Source: Agrypnia vestita (lineage: Eukaryota > Arthropoda > Insecta > Trichoptera > Phryganeidae). From it: a stretch of 64,000 bases of DNA. The notes below the pieces were generated by a model. It made no database searches. It had not been told where the DNA came from and saw only the letters and a program-made list of their open reading frames with translations. Positions 21,721 to 32,583 of this stretch are shown piece after piece. How positions within the stretch are numbered: the first letter of the stretch is position 1; each line of letters begins with the position of its first letter. A program made the translations under genes and the position numbers. The DNA is taken from assembly GCA_016648135.1 (NCBI GenBank), contig JADDOH010009995.1:1-64000 (forward strand). Reading direction: 5' to 3'.

Positions 21721-22072
21721 TTTAGGTTCATTTATAGTGTTCTTTGACTGTGACCATGAATATTTTGAGTACGGAGTGTATTATTTGTATTTTGTTGATT
21801 AAAATGTTCTTATTCTATTTGTAGTAATGCGGTATTTAAAAAAAACTGTTTTAATAAAGAAAATTACATTTTTCGTATCGTAAATCTGGGCGATAGGTGC
21901 TGGATTTTTATGATTATATTTTAATAATCAGTTTTTTGTAATCAGCCTGGATATTACTTTTTAAATTTCGCATCCCCATATATGATTCCATACTACAATA
22001 TAGATTGTACAAAGGCAAAATATGTTATTCTATGCGTGTCTGTTGTCAAAATACTGCGTGGTATTATAAATA

Positions 22073-23357
22073 TTAGGTCCTTACATATGAAATTGGCGTT
22101 TTGCCGTACTGGCAAATTTGATCTCAAATATCTTCTCTTTGGTTAGGAATTCCAAATCCAAATTTATACAGCTATTTACTCATGTATTTGTGTTTTGAAA
22201 ATTATAATTCATTTGTTTTTTACTCAATTGTTTTTTTCTTTACGTCACTCAGTTTACAAAATGAAAAACTTGAAATATCGCGTTATTTCCGAGTACGAGT
22301 TCCACCGTGGCACCAGTGCTGCAGAAACGGCTCGAAGGATTAATGATGTGTATGGCGACGGTGCCGCAAAAGAAAACACAGTGCGTTTTTGGTTCCAACG
22401 TTTTCGTTCTGGAAATTTCGACCTGCAGAACAAGCCCCGTGGACGGCCGGAGACCAAAGTTGATAATGAAGAATTGAAGGCTATTGTGGAAGCGGATCCA
22501 TCGCAAACCACATTCGAGTTAGCTGCAGGCTGCGGTGTTAGTGATAAAACTGTTTTAATCCACTTGAAGCAAATTGGTAAGGTGAAAAAGCTTGAAAGGT
22601 GGGTACCTCACGAATTGAGTGAAGCAAATCAACAAACGCGCGTTGACTGCTGCGTTGCATTACTCAACCGGCACAATAATGAAGGGATTTTAAATCGAAT
22701 CATTACCTGTGATGAAAAGTGGATCCTGTACGATAATCGGAAGCGCTCATCGCAATGGCTGAACCCTGCCGAACCAGCCAAACCATGCCCCAAGCGAAAA
22801 TTGACTCCAAAAAGTTACTTGTGAGCGTTTGGTGGACTAGTGCTGGTGTCGTTCACTACAGCTTTCTTAAATCTGGCCAGACGATTACGGCAGATGTCTA
22901 TTGTCAGCAACTGCAAACCATGATGGAAAAGCTAGCTGCTAAACAACCGAGGCTGGTTAATCGCTCTAGGCCACTGCTGCTTCATGATAACGCTAGACCA
23001 CACACTGCACAACAGACGGCTACCAAATTAGAGGAGCTTCAATTGGAATGTCTAAGACATCCACCGTACTCTCCGGACCTTGCCCCAACAGATTACCATT
23101 TTTTTCGAAATTTGGATAACTTCTTGCAAAGGAAAAAATTCAACTCCGATGGGGCAGTCCAAACCGCCTTCAAAGATTTTATTGATTCCCGTCCGAATGG
23201 TTTTTTTAGTAAAGGGATCGATGAACTACCTATGAGATGGCAAAAGTGCATAGATAGCAATGGTACATACCTTGATTAAATAAATATATTATAATTAAAA
23301 AAAATCGGCTTTATGTTCTTCCCATATTAAACGCCAATTTCATATGTAAGGACCTAA
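22073..23357 (+). mobile_element. mariner element with perfect TIRs
   Basis: The terminal inverted repeats begin TTAGGTCCTTACATATGAAA and are identical for at least 28 bases at both ends. They are flanked by TA dinucleotides (22071-22072 and 23358-23359), the target duplication of Tc1/mariner elements. The 1285-bp element holds one transposase gene in plus orientation. Perfect TIRs and a nearly intact gene indicate a recent arrival compared with the other elements here. Confidence 0.97.
22261..23279 (+). pseudogene. mariner transposase, cecropia-like, one frameshift
   Basis: This gene encodes a DD34D cut-and-paste transposase of about 339 residues, the normal mariner length. The N-terminal part (residues 1-110) holds the paired helix-turn-helix TIR-binding domain. 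The linker motif WVPHEL is at about 114-119. The catalytic aspartates are in CDEKW (codon 22711), HDNARPH (22986) and SPDLAPTDYH (23091), with exactly 34 residues between the last two. One A is missing from the run at 22809-22813, shifting the frame after residue 182 and giving a stop at 22822. The rest continues in the next frame to the stop at 23277-23279. Residue patterns (CDEKWILYDN, LHDNARPH) resemble the cecropia subfamily, which includes Hsmar1. The start at 22261 is chosen because it begins MKNLKYRVISEYEF, the family N-terminus. Confidence 0.95.
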
Positions 23358-23359
23358 TA

Positions 23360-24185
23360 TATATGTACGACAATTTTATTTATATACTCCTTCTATTTGA
23401 TTTATTGATGCATAGTTACATCTAAGTACTTCGTATATTTTTGTCATATTTAGTTTGTTATAGTATGTAGAGGTATAGTTTTCTATTTTGCATTTAGGAC
23501 TATTTATTTTGAAATATTTATCATTCTTGATAATAGCCAATTCCTTGCGATAACGCGAGTTGAATTCTTGTCTGCTTACGGATATTTTCTGTCACGGTTT
23601 GCTAAGGGTTAAGGCAAAATGACTAATGATGAATGCATAATCGCCTCAGACGTATAATATATTTGAATCGGTCACGGTTGTGTTCCTCGCTAGTAGCGGC
23701 CGAAGAAGGCATCCTCGAAAAATAAATAAAACGTACCTACTTAATTGAAGGTTATGTTAATGCACGGTGGCGCCATTTTGACTCGCCGCGTTGAAATTAA
23801 AACAATTATTTAAATATTTTTGATATTAAAGCTTATAACAAGCTTTGCGTGTTGAAGTGCTTGGATTCTCCCAGTTGAGTTTACCCCAAAAATTAATTAA
23901 CGAAGGTCTTAAACCTTTCACAATCAGTAATGTAATGCAGGTATTAAACTTGAGACAGTGTAAAAATATTTAAAAAAAACGTGTCACTACTTAAGGAAAT
24001 TGCTCTGAACTCTATGAAATCTACTTCTATTTCTTCATTTCGTGCCCTATCCGTTCAACGGACGCTGGCTATTACGTTGAAGTTTTCTGATTTTTATTGT
24101 TTTAAGGCCCTGGACCACGGGTGTATTTTTCGTAATTATGTATAGAAAAGATTCATGGAATTTTAAAAATAAATACTCATAGTAA
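23360..24185. other. No gene seen
   Basis: AT-rich flank of the mariner. A slightly GC-richer segment at 23670-23790 (CGCTAGTAGCGGCCGAAG, GGTGGCGCCATTTTG) has no supporting frame or splice signals. Confidence 0.4.
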
Positions 24186-24640
24186 ATATACAGGGTGTCC
24201 CGTATCTCGACGTCAAGCCGAAATCGGGTGATAGGCCAAGTCATAATAGTTATCAGAAAAATATTTAAAAAATGTCATGTGTCATGCGTTTTAAAAATTA
24301 TAAGCATTTAAAAAAAATCTACACCATGTGAAGGTCTTTTTGCACCTGTTGCTACAAATATTTATTTTTCTTCTTTTATTATTACGTAGTCCTGAATAAT
24401 GCTTCTGCAAACTTTTGTCCAAAATTCAAATCCAACTGCTTCAGCTTGGAAGAAAATGTCACTTTTTGACCAAACCAAGTACTCAAAATCATACTTTGCC
24501 CAGTTTTATCTGACAGTTTTTTTAATTTTTTAAAATATTTTTAGTCCAAACTACTCGAAAACGAGACTACTTTTAAAAACTCGAAATATAAATATGTACA
24601 TCCTTTTGTGGTAAAAAGAGATTAATTAGATGAGTGAAAG
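24186..24640. repeat. Possible DNA-element fragment (CAGGGTGTCCCG end)
   Basis: A plus-strand motif TACAGGGTGTCCCGTATCTC at about 24190 is the kind of end found on many insect DNA elements. The same type of word (TACAGGGTATCTCG) occurs at 31204 and 31646. No partner end was identified, so the extent is uncertain. Confidence 0.3.
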
Positions 24641-24718
24641 ACTGACCTAATAAAGAAGGAGTAAAAAATTTGCAACTATACAATACAAAGCATTATAATA
24701 AATCGATATACAATAATC

Positions 24719-24976
24719 AAAATGATGCCAAAAATATTAGAAATAATTAAATTTAATGTACTTCTGTTTATATGTAAAATTATTAATGGACTTAATACTT
24801 TTGAATTCACAAGAAAATTAATAATACTAAAACATGTACAGGATCACTCCTCAATAAGAAAAAAAAAAGGAATTGGTACGTTTTGAAAAGAAAACTCGCA
24901 ATATTCAATTATGCACAGTGGAGTGCAGCTGTATTGTAAACTGCCGGGGAGCATAAGGGATGAATTGAAAAAATAA
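24719..24976 (+). pseudogene. CR1/Jockey-type LINE RT C-terminal fragment
   Basis: One frame reads KMMPKILEIIKFNVLLFICK, IINGLNTFEF and KENSQYSIMHSGVQLYCKLP, then GSIRDELKK and a TAA at 24974-24976, interrupted by a single TGA near 24885. The pattern KFNVLLFIYKIxNGL, followed by G..LYN.LP..I....., is the C-terminal region of CR1/Jockey-type reverse transcriptases. It is heavily diverged and truncated at both ends. Confidence 0.65.
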
Positions 24977-25059
24977 TTATTTAATAGATACAGAATAAAT
25001 TCATCGGAAATTTAAGGACAAGTGTTGCGGTTGCTTTATGTTACGTATAAAGAAATTAT

Positions 25060-25310
25060 CATTAATATAAACTTTGTTTAAACCACTTATTTATTGAAAA
25101 AAATCAACATGTTTCGAAGCCAATGGCTTCTTCATCAGGAAAACAAAAATAATATTTAAAAATCGAGTATAGATCAAAATATTAAAAAGTTATATATGGA
25201 AAATGATAATATAAAGTACCTAATTAACATGAAAATAAATTTAAAAGATAACTATTTGCAAAAAGGACCTGGTTATTTATAATATTCAATTTACTATTTT
25301 AAATATTTAC
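25060..25310 (-). repeat. Penelope-like foldback family, half copy
   Basis: It contains ATCAACATGTTTCGAAGCCA and CTTCTTCATCAGGA, then the family body (AAATCGAGTATAGATCAAAA, AAAGTACCTAATTAACATGA, AAAAAGGACCTGGTTATTTA). On the minus strand it carries the CTGATGAAG - stem - GAAAC motif. Related copies lie at 33960, 35530, 40440, 59355 and 62905. Confidence 0.7.
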
Positions 25311-25332
25311 ATTTGAAGAAGAAAAGAAATTA

Positions 25333-25705
25333 TCTATAATAAAGAGGTAAAGTTTGGATGTAGGAGGTAATCTCCGAAACTACTCATCCGATTTCAAAAA
25401 TTCTTTCACCAATATTTAGAATGGACTTTCAGAGTGGACATAGATTATATATTATCTCGTTAAAATAAAAGGGCTTTTCGTGGTGAACCAATTTAACAAT
25501 TAAAGTTGATGAAAAAATTGTCAAGCGATGCGTTTTTTACGAACGCTGCCTTGACGGTGAGAGATATTTAAATACTTTCTATAGAGAAGCTGTAGAACTC
25601 TAAAAGTTCTACATATTTATATGTTAAGGTTAATACACAAATTGATTAAATAATAAAAAATAACTAAAAGTTACTAAAATCTACGCGTGAGGAGCCGCAT
25701 GGGAA
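25333..25705 (+). mobile_element. Decayed Helitron (AATCTCCGAAACTACT type)
   Basis: It begins A|TC followed by TATAATAAAGAGGTAAAGTT and contains GGTAATCTCCGAAACTACTC and CCGATTTCAAAAATTCTTTC. This block is, to my knowledge, characteristic of a widespread insect non-autonomous Helitron family. The right end has AAATCTACGCGTGAGGAGCC, like the Helitron at 42475, but the final CTAG is lost. Confidence 0.55.
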
Positions 25706-25974
25706 CTCTGTGTTTTAGGGGTGCAGACTTTTGTCTGAAAATGTTCAGAAAATGGATGTTGTGTGGGAGTAAATATTTAAATGATGATGGAGTGTCTGCA
25801 AGAATATCAGCATTGATGTTAGGATTAGCACGATACATGGTTATAAATAGTTACGATACATTATTTGGACAGGAGAAAACTAACTGAAATAATCCTGGTT
25901 TCTCACACGGGGTTGAAAATGAAAATTTATGGCAGTAAAGTAAACAATGGACTCTGTAAGTTAATGTTGTGAAT
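25706..25974. other. No gene seen
   Basis: A 66-codon plus-strand frame at 25687-25887 overlaps the Helitron end and shows no known motif. The remainder is unassigned. Confidence 0.35.
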
Positions 25975-26260
25975 CGGTTGGAAGCATTCGAGACGTGGAT
26001 ACACCGGAGAATGCTTCGTATACCGTGGACCGATATGGTCAGCAACGCAGAGGTGCTTCAGGGAGCTGGGGCCAGTAGAGGGCTGCTGTCCGATGTTAAA
26101 GTGAAGAAGGTCTCTTATTTGGGTCGCGTGCTGCGTGGCACGTAGAAGGCAAGTATCCTGGCTGCTCAACATCAGAGAGGGGACCGGAATGAGACAGGTG
26201 GAGGATTTGTTCCAGGAAGCGCAGGACGAAAGCCTTGTGCCTTGTCGCACAAGTGAGCGA
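25975..26260 (+). pseudogene. RTE-type LINE C-terminal fragment
   Basis: The plus strand reads NRLEAFETWIHRRMLRIPWT, DMVSNAEVLQGAGASRGLLS and DVKVKKVSYLGRVLRG, then after a deletion RRRQVSWLLNIREGTGMRQV, EDLFQEAQDE. It covers the same region as the minus-strand LINE at 16020-16691, from which it differs by substitutions and by loss of the segment between GRVLRG and RRRQ. No AAG tail is seen. Confidence 0.85.
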
Positions 26261-26499
26261 CATCAAGAAGTAGAAAGAAACATAATCAATAGCTTCACTG
26301 GGTATCTTGCGTGGTACTGCAAGGTCGAATATTTTCCGTCGGGACTCCAGTTTGTGCATTCATGCTTCTTTGTATGCCGTTTGGCATACAGACGCTTGCT
26401 TGTATGCCAAACGTCAATCCACCATTGATGTTTCGATCGTCAGTTGGGTGAATTTATTTCTTCTGTTTGTCTATAATTAGACTTGCTGTCAAATCAAAC
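26261..26499. other. No gene seen
   Basis: This short intervening segment contains an inverted repeat of TTGTATGCC/GGCATACA at about 26368-26410. No coding trace was found. Confidence 0.4.
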
Positions 26500-26735
26500 A
26501 TATGAACGAGGAAACGATGGTTAAGAAAATATGGTTAAAGTGTTAAAGACAACAGGAATAGTGGGCGTCCGCGAAAGACCTGGCATGATCAGATAATACG
26601 TGTATTGGAGGATGGCCCTGTTAAAAGCCTCAACAACTGTAGAGTTTGCATAAGAAGATGTATAAATGTAGCCGAAGCAAAAGTGGTGTGCAAAGATAGA
26701 AGTATATGGCGTTCAATCCTCTCTTATCAATCTCA
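26500..26735 (+). pseudogene. LINE C-terminal fragment, TTAG-tail family
   Basis: The frames include MNEETMVKKIWLKC, then (shifted) RNSGRPRKTWHDQII, RVLEDGPVKSLNNCRVCIRR and CINVAEAKVVCKDRSIWRSI. It is the same module as 19790-20080 but lacks the GHVER start and the tail. Confidence 0.75.
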
Positions 26736-27369
26736 AGCGAATACATACATTATAATATCAACATGTGGACATGGTACCGAGATTTGCTCTATCTTAACTA
26801 AATCTCTCAGGTTTATCTCATCGTATATCATCTGTAGAAAATGGTCTTTAATCTAAGAATGTAGTGTGTCACTGAAAGCATTTCTTTACCGCCATGAATG
26901 AAATAAACTAAAAAAAGTAAAAATTTGCCAGAAGTATTATTTAAAAAGCGGGCAATTTCCTTTCAGCCTTTTTGCGAACAATTTGATTAAAAAATATGTT
27001 TATTTTCTGTATTTTTTTACGCATTGTAAAGCGACACAAAAGAGATTTGTAATTTTGTGTAATTTTCGTGTCACGACCGTTGATTATTTTCCGACCGCGC
27101 GGTGTTCATGTTCATCAGAGTAATAAAAGCATTTCGCCAACGGGTCATCACAGCACCACCTGTTAATGACGAAAGGTGAATTTTTCAAATGTGTACCGTT
27201 ACGGGCTGATGGACATCGCATCAAGAATGTGGCTTGCATGTACGTCCGTCTGTATCTATGCGGGTACACTTGAAGGATGACCACTCGGCCGAGTTTATTA
27301 AATATATATATGGAACAAAAGTAGTTTCTGGAATATCTCGCATTTCCTGTAAATGGTCTCCTTGAGAAG
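26736..27369. other. No gene seen; one moderate-GC patch
   Basis: AT-rich to 27060. From 27070 to 27290 the composition is balanced (TTTCCGACCGCGCGGTGTTC) with short frames on both strands but no recognised domain or convincing splice pair. Confidence 0.35.
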
Positions 27370-27420
27370 ACTTAGGCCGACGTTTCGACACGGTATCACG
27401 TGCCATTGTCAAGGCTAAAA
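27370..27420 (-). ncRNA. Hammerhead-like motif (Penelope type)
   Basis: On the minus strand CCTTGACAATGGCACG is followed by GTGATACCGTGTCGAAACGTCGG. The TTGACAATG...CGAAACGTC arrangement matches the other motifs of this type in the window, with a decayed CTGATGA box. Catalytic activity is not claimed. Confidence 0.35.
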
Positions 27421-27494
27421 TCGTACAGAAATCGTATCGATAGAAAATATCAAACACATATTTTATACTTGTAGTATATATACATATTTATATA

Positions 27495-27690
27495 AGCAGC
27501 TTGATGGTCTTGTGGTCAGGACTCACGCCTCGTGATCCTAAGGTCGCGGGTTCGAATCTCTCTCCAGACCAGTAAGATAGTCTTATGTTTATAGCCTAAG
27601 CGTTTAGCGTAGTTTGAAAATAGTAAGAATGTTGATGTGACACGTATTCCGTGTTCGCATCTTGTTTAATAAAAAAAATAATAAAAAAAT
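27495..27690 (+). repeat. tRNA-derived SINE, copy 4 (full length)
   Basis: The head has A box (AGCTTGATGGTC region) and B box GGTTCGAATCT. The body runs AGTCTTATGTTTATAGCCTA, GCGTTTAGCGTAGTTTGAAA and TTGATGTGACACG, then ATTCCGTGTTCGCATCTTG. The 3' tail is TTTAATAAAAAAAATAATAA. This is the most complete member and defines the family. Confidence 0.85.
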
Positions 27691-27694
27691 GGAA

Positions 27695-27930
27695 AACGCG
27701 TGTGGCGCGAGTGACACCGCGCGGTTCGTTGCGGAGTAGCGAGGTATGTACTTGCAGCGAGCCGGCCGGCCGGGCACTCTGCTCGCAGCCGCGATTCCGT
27801 ATATACGCGGACTACGTTTGCAATAAATAAGAAGTCCCGTTGTTTTGTGTATTATTTAGTAAATATGCAACCGCCTAAAGATATTACAGTATTATAAATT
27901 CCTTATCATTCCCTCACAACTGAGGATCGC
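27695..27930 (+). other. GC-rich patch, possible LTR or promoter
   Basis: A CG-rich stretch (GCGCGAGTGACACCGCGCGG, CCGGCCGGCCGGGCACTCTG) is followed by GTATATACGCGG and TTTGCAATAAATAAGAAG. A GC-rich promoter-like block close to an AATAAA signal suits a solo LTR, but no terminal duplication, primer-binding site or second LTR was seen. A host promoter is an alternative. Confidence 0.3.
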
Positions 27931-28525
27931 AACCCGCATTGTTTCCTATTTTTTACTGATCGTTTCAACAGCACCCTTCTTTAACCGGAATCTTTAATTC
28001 GTATATTTACCGCTAAAATTTTCAAAACATGTGAAATAAAACGTTTATTTATTTCGAGTCCCGCAACGCTGAATCCATGGCCACCGCACAAAAAGTTGTA
28101 ATATCCTCTAACGATTATGGACCTAATGAAAGATCGTTATTTCCTCCGTCACGATTTCGTAGCTCAGATGTTGTTTTAAGTACCTAAACGCTGGCCACAG
28201 ACTTGCCAAAATTCTCCGTTCGAATCCGCGCGAAAATCACATTTCGAATAAGTACCTAGAACCAATCCATTTAATTTTTTTATCACAAACTGGCCTGCTG
28301 TATCATCGCACGCCTTTTAGTGAAATATTCGATTATACTTGTAGGTCCGTTCTGATACTCGACCGCTTTCTGAAAATGGAAATATCTTAAGATATTGGTA
28401 TTTTCACATTTTGCTTTTTTAATTTTATTTTACAAATTTTTTGTACCTGCATCAGACCTTATGAGACATGGGGGCGTAATTTATTGACGCCCCCGGAAAT
28501 AGTAATCACTCCGCGAATATAGGTC
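27931..28525. other. No gene seen
   Basis: Mixed-composition DNA with no repeat end recognised. A small stem (GGGGGCGTAATTTATTGACGCCCCC) at 28469-28493 pairs GGGGGCGT with ACGCCCCC. Confidence 0.4.
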
Positions 28526-28571
28526 GTTCTCCTGATGATGTTGAATGTGACTTCAACGAAACGTCGAGAAC
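28526..28571 (+). ncRNA. Hammerhead-like motif, best example
   Basis: The order is GTTCTC (28526-28531), CTGATGA (28532-28538), one extra T, stem II GTTGAA/TTCAAC (28540-28545 with 28552-28557), GAAA (28558-28561), CGTC, then GAGAAC (28566-28571) complementary to the first arm. This is the hammerhead layout with a very short or absent stem III, as in Penelope-type hammerheads. The extra base after CTGATGA may abolish activity. Confidence 0.5.
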
Positions 28572-28714
28572 AGTTTTTCGGAAAAACATACGGTTTGTAT
28601 AAAATATCTGTAACCATTTAAGAGTAAGTAACTCCTTTATTAGGAGAGGGACTTACACTTTTACGTGATTACTTATTTTGTATACTGTGTTAAAATTTTT
28701 TTTTTTTGTAGTGT

Positions 28715-28990
28715 TCATTTAACTTCTTTTTATTTGTTTGATCTCAGTTATCTTCTTAATTTCTGTAGGGAGGCTATTGAAATTCTTTATTGATAAATAT
28801 ATTTAATTTTTCTGATATTGTTTGGTGTTAAATTTTGATATTTTGAAATTATATAAAGATCTTAAGGATAAGTTTGTTTTTAATTTAATGTAAATATTTT
28901 CTAATTTCTAATGTTCTTAACTTAAACCTTTCATTTTCTTATTTTTATTTAATATTGTTGAGTTATTGTTGTTGTTCTGTATAAACTTAT
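28715..28990 (-). pseudogene. CR1-like LINE C-terminal remnant
   Basis: The minus strand near 28800-28730 reads INKEFQ in one frame and NFNSLPTEIKKITEIKQIKR with a stop in another. The N.LP.EI..I..I..FK pattern is the final part of CR1/Jockey-type reverse transcriptases. Upstream frames are too decayed to follow. Confidence 0.45.
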
Positions 28991-29879
28991 AAGATGGACT
29001 CTACACTATTTAATTTTCTTGTGTAATCAGATTTTTATTTGTACTGTTAGTTTGTAAACAAATAAATAAATGTAGCACAGGATAGAACAAAATAGAGAGC
29101 AATGATTAGAGCAGGAGTTCTCAAGGGAATGGCCTAAAGTAAAGACAGGACAAAAAAATATAATGAATGAACCTTTTGCATACTTTAAGTATTTTAAATG
29201 TACGCGAAAAGGATGATGTAAATCAAATGGTAGGAATCTACCGCAGTGCTAATGGAATGGTGCTATCGTGATACGCGTTTGGTTCCGCCGTTTCGTAACC
29301 ACGCTCGGGTCATTCCTCAGAGAAAGTGCTGTACAGCTCTTTTGTATATAATGAGATCATTACAGCGCGTGTGTGTAATCAAATGCGTTGACAGCTTACT
29401 GTACAGCTAAGTGCATGCTGTGGTATTTCAGGAGAATTATAATTTCGTGTGGCCGTTGCAAGATTGGTTGATGCGTAGGCGATGAACAAGGTTTTAGAAG
29501 ATTTGAAGTGCGTGGTTTACAGTTTAGAGGAAGTTGCTGAAGAATTACACCTTTACCATGCGAGAAATGTAGCGATTAACAGAGTTGCATTCTTCCGTAT
29601 GAAACAGTAGTTTTGCAACCATTTCCTAAACATAAATTTGCGAATAAAAATAATACAATGTGTTCCCTATACTTTTTATATGGAATGGAATCATGAGCAC
29701 TGGCTATTTGGATCAACACAGTGGAAAAAGTCACAGGAACTTCCTCTGGTAACAGCGCTAAGATCTACAAGATGCCGGAGATGGAGGAGAATGGTCCAGG
29801 AGGTCATGAAGATCACGATTCTCATTCATGAGAAACTGACTTGAATGATTGCTTATATCAGAGAGCTGAATACACATGC
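28991..29879. other. No gene; one hammerhead-like motif
   Basis: On the minus strand around 29285-29325, CTGAGGAATGACC...GGTTACGAAACGGCGG repeats the recurrent motif layout. A frame at 29638-29844 shows no recognised domain, although its right part (RSTRCRRWRRM) could be LINE-derived. The rest is unassigned. Confidence 0.35.
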
Positions 29880-30200
29880 TGCTTCTAACTAAATATCTTC
29901 TACTCTTCCTCCTAGGTTGACTGACTGTTCCTCCATGTCTTCGATGGTCTTCCTGGTGGGCGTCGTCCATTAGCTGCTGTATGCACCAGTCATATCACTG
30001 TCCATCCTGGGTATATAATCCTTCCAGAATCTTCTTCCGGATCTACTCCATCATGCTGTGTCCTCTTTTTTACAAGTTTTCTCTCAGCACTTTCATTTCA
30101 GATGTTCTGAGCAGTCCTTTGGTGCGGACAGTGTCAGCCCGCCTCTCTACAGAATATATCATGATAGGTCGCAAGCATGTCTCGTATATCTTCTACAAAC
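29880..30200 (-). pseudogene. RTE-like LINE C-terminal remnant
   Basis: The minus strand contains a block like AANGRRPPGRPSKTWRNSQS (about 29960-29905), preceded by a decayed FVEDIRDMLATYHDIFCR-type block near 30195-30140. The GRRPxGRPxKTW motif is typical of the C-terminal end of insect LINE polyproteins. Several frameshifts and stops are present. Confidence 0.55.
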
Positions 30201-30944
30201 TAAATATCAATATTGAAAATAAGACGCGGGTACATTAAAAATCAGAGCTACCCTAAGGTAGTTCGTGATTCTTCCCTTAATCCGCCAAATCTACCCCACA
30301 ACCCGCTTAACGTTACAAACCCTCGAAACATCGCTTCATTGATCACGATCGGAAATCACCTTCGTACAAAAAAAAAAATCGGGCGCAATCCTTATTGTAG
30401 GAAGTGAAAAAAAACGTACAAAAGACCGTCTTTGTATCGGGTGCCATCTTTTAAAATATTTCTCAACTAATTTAAATATGTTTGCGAAGGTTGTCAATAG
30501 AAAAAAGGAGTACGCACGCCTTAACAATACTAATCGATTTGGGTTACATAAAAAATAAGAATCAACCCCAATTTAGAATTATTATTGAACTCGGATTGAG
30601 GGGTGTGCAGGTAGTCAAAGGGTTTCGATGACGTCATATTTTCAACCCTTCATTTTAAAAATTTGAACAAAAAATATTTTTGAATGAAAACATATTTTAT
30701 TGTGAAGTTGCATCTTTTATGGATAGATTTATTCTGGAGTCATCTAGAGTATACTACTCAAACGTTTTTAGGATTCATCGCAAAGTAAGTCGATAGCTTT
30801 TTTAAAATTAATAATTATAAAATGTCCCATCAACGATAGACTACAAGTTGCTGCCATGTTTACAATTTTTCGTAATATAGGTCACGCAATATTAAATCAA
30901 ATTTCATCATGGATGTAACCAAATATTTTTTTCTACATGTCTTT
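30201..30944. other. No gene seen
   Basis: Mixed then AT-rich DNA. Short frames at 30213-30407 and 30336-30527 have no recognised motif. Confidence 0.4.
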
Positions 30945-31834
30945 CTAAGAGATTATTCAAACATTTTTAAGAAAATACTAAATATACATATTGTGTTGTT
31001 TTTAAATTATTTTTTGATGCTTCCAAATTTTGACCACTGTGTTATTTTATAATATTTTTAAATATTTAAAGATTTTTAAATATTTTTTGAAAACACGCTG
31101 AAAACTGCATATGATCTTATTAAAATCAAATCAAAATACACAATTCTCTATGTAACATTGTCCGTCATTAACTAGACGGCTCAAAAATGCATAATTTCTT
31201 ATACAGGGTATCTCGCAGGTAGTAGCAAAATCTTCGGGAAGCCTTCTTCATTCCATTTTTAATAGAAAATATATTCATTACACTTTGTGTGAAATGTCAA
31301 CGGTTATGGAGACATGAAGCTTCAAAGAATGTATTTTTTTTTTAAATTTTCAACATTCCTGATGTAAAACGTTAGACTATTAGTAATTTATCTAAGAGAT
31401 TATTCAAACATTTTTAAGAAAATACTAAATATACATATTGTGTTGTTTTTAAATTATTTGTTGATGCTTCCAAATTTTGACCACTGTGTTATTTTATATT
31501 TTTAAATATTTAAAGATTTTTAAATATTTTTGGAAAACACGCTAAAAACTGTATGTTCTTATTAAAATCAAATCAAAATACACAACTCTCTATGTAACAT
31601 TGTCCGTCATTAACTAGACGGCTCAAAAAATGCATAATTTCTTATACAGGGTATCTCGCAGGTAGTAGCAAAATCTTCGGGAAGCCTTCTTCATTCAATT
31701 TTTAATAGAAAATATATTCATTACACTTTGTGTGAAATGTCAACGGTTATGGAGACATGAAGCTTCAAAGAATGTATTTTTTTTTTAAATTTTCAACATT
31801 CCTGATGTAAAACGTCAGACTATTAGTAATTTAT
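30945..31834 (+). repeat. 447-bp tandem duplication
   Basis: The unit 30945-31391 is repeated at 31392-31834, both beginning CTAAGAGATTATTCAAACAT and ending ACTATTAGTAATTTAT. The copies differ by few substitutions and small indels. The unit contains CAGGGTATCTCGCAGGTAGT and AATTCTCTATGTAACATTGT, words shared with repeats at 24190 and 21594, and no coding trace. It is a recent local duplication of older repeat DNA. Confidence 0.92.
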
Positions 31835-32542
31835 AACGGATATTAAAAATTCATTCGCTTTGGTGCAAGTCAATAAATTGATTAAAACCTTACAGAAAAT
31901 GAAACTTTTTTTTTGCAAAGTTTTAACCCTTATGTTACTACCCGGAATTTCTCAGACTAGCTGCTATCCAAGGTACCTGGGTACTCAACCTGGATGGACG
32001 TTCCCACACACATTATTTTTGTTTTGTTTCTCACAAACTGATATTTAGACAATGATCAAATAGCTTCATAGAAGGTCACTATTTCGTATAGCATGCCCGT
32101 CTTCACTTTATTTCCTTCCCTTTCAAATAATTTAAATAATGGAGATCCAAACGGATGATGGCGTTTATGAATAAAGGTTCAGTTCACACTTGCTCGTCGT
32201 GAGTATGATTTTTTTATACATGCTCATGAATGAGCATGCTTAAAGCTAGCAATCAAACACACATGCTTATTACTGGCGTGCTCTTGTCATAGAATAGAGA
32301 CGTTCTTGTTCAAAATGGAAACCTTGCAAACTGAAATAGGAAATTCAAGTGAACCAATAAATCAAAACAGTTCCCGAGTTTCCATCCGCACAGATTTGAA
32401 TCATTCGTGTCTTTTAGTTCTTAGTTTCATAAGCGTTATTTCTTGCTATATTATTTTTATATAGCGGTGAACGAGTATTCCACAGATATTCGTGATTTTT
32501 ATAATAAGTCACGATAAGTAATTTTTTGTCATCTCCCCAACG

Positions 32543-32580
<38 letters not shown>
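32543..32580. repeat. (TA)n microsatellite
   Basis: About 19 TA units directly precede the MITE at 32581. A shorter TA run (33056-33075) follows it, suggesting that the MITE inserted into, or created, a TA tract. Confidence 0.95.

Positions 32581-32583
<3 letters not shown>

Noticed and set aside
22249..22511. Minus-strand frames of 85 codons within the mariner
   Set aside because: They are antisense shadows of the transposase gene.
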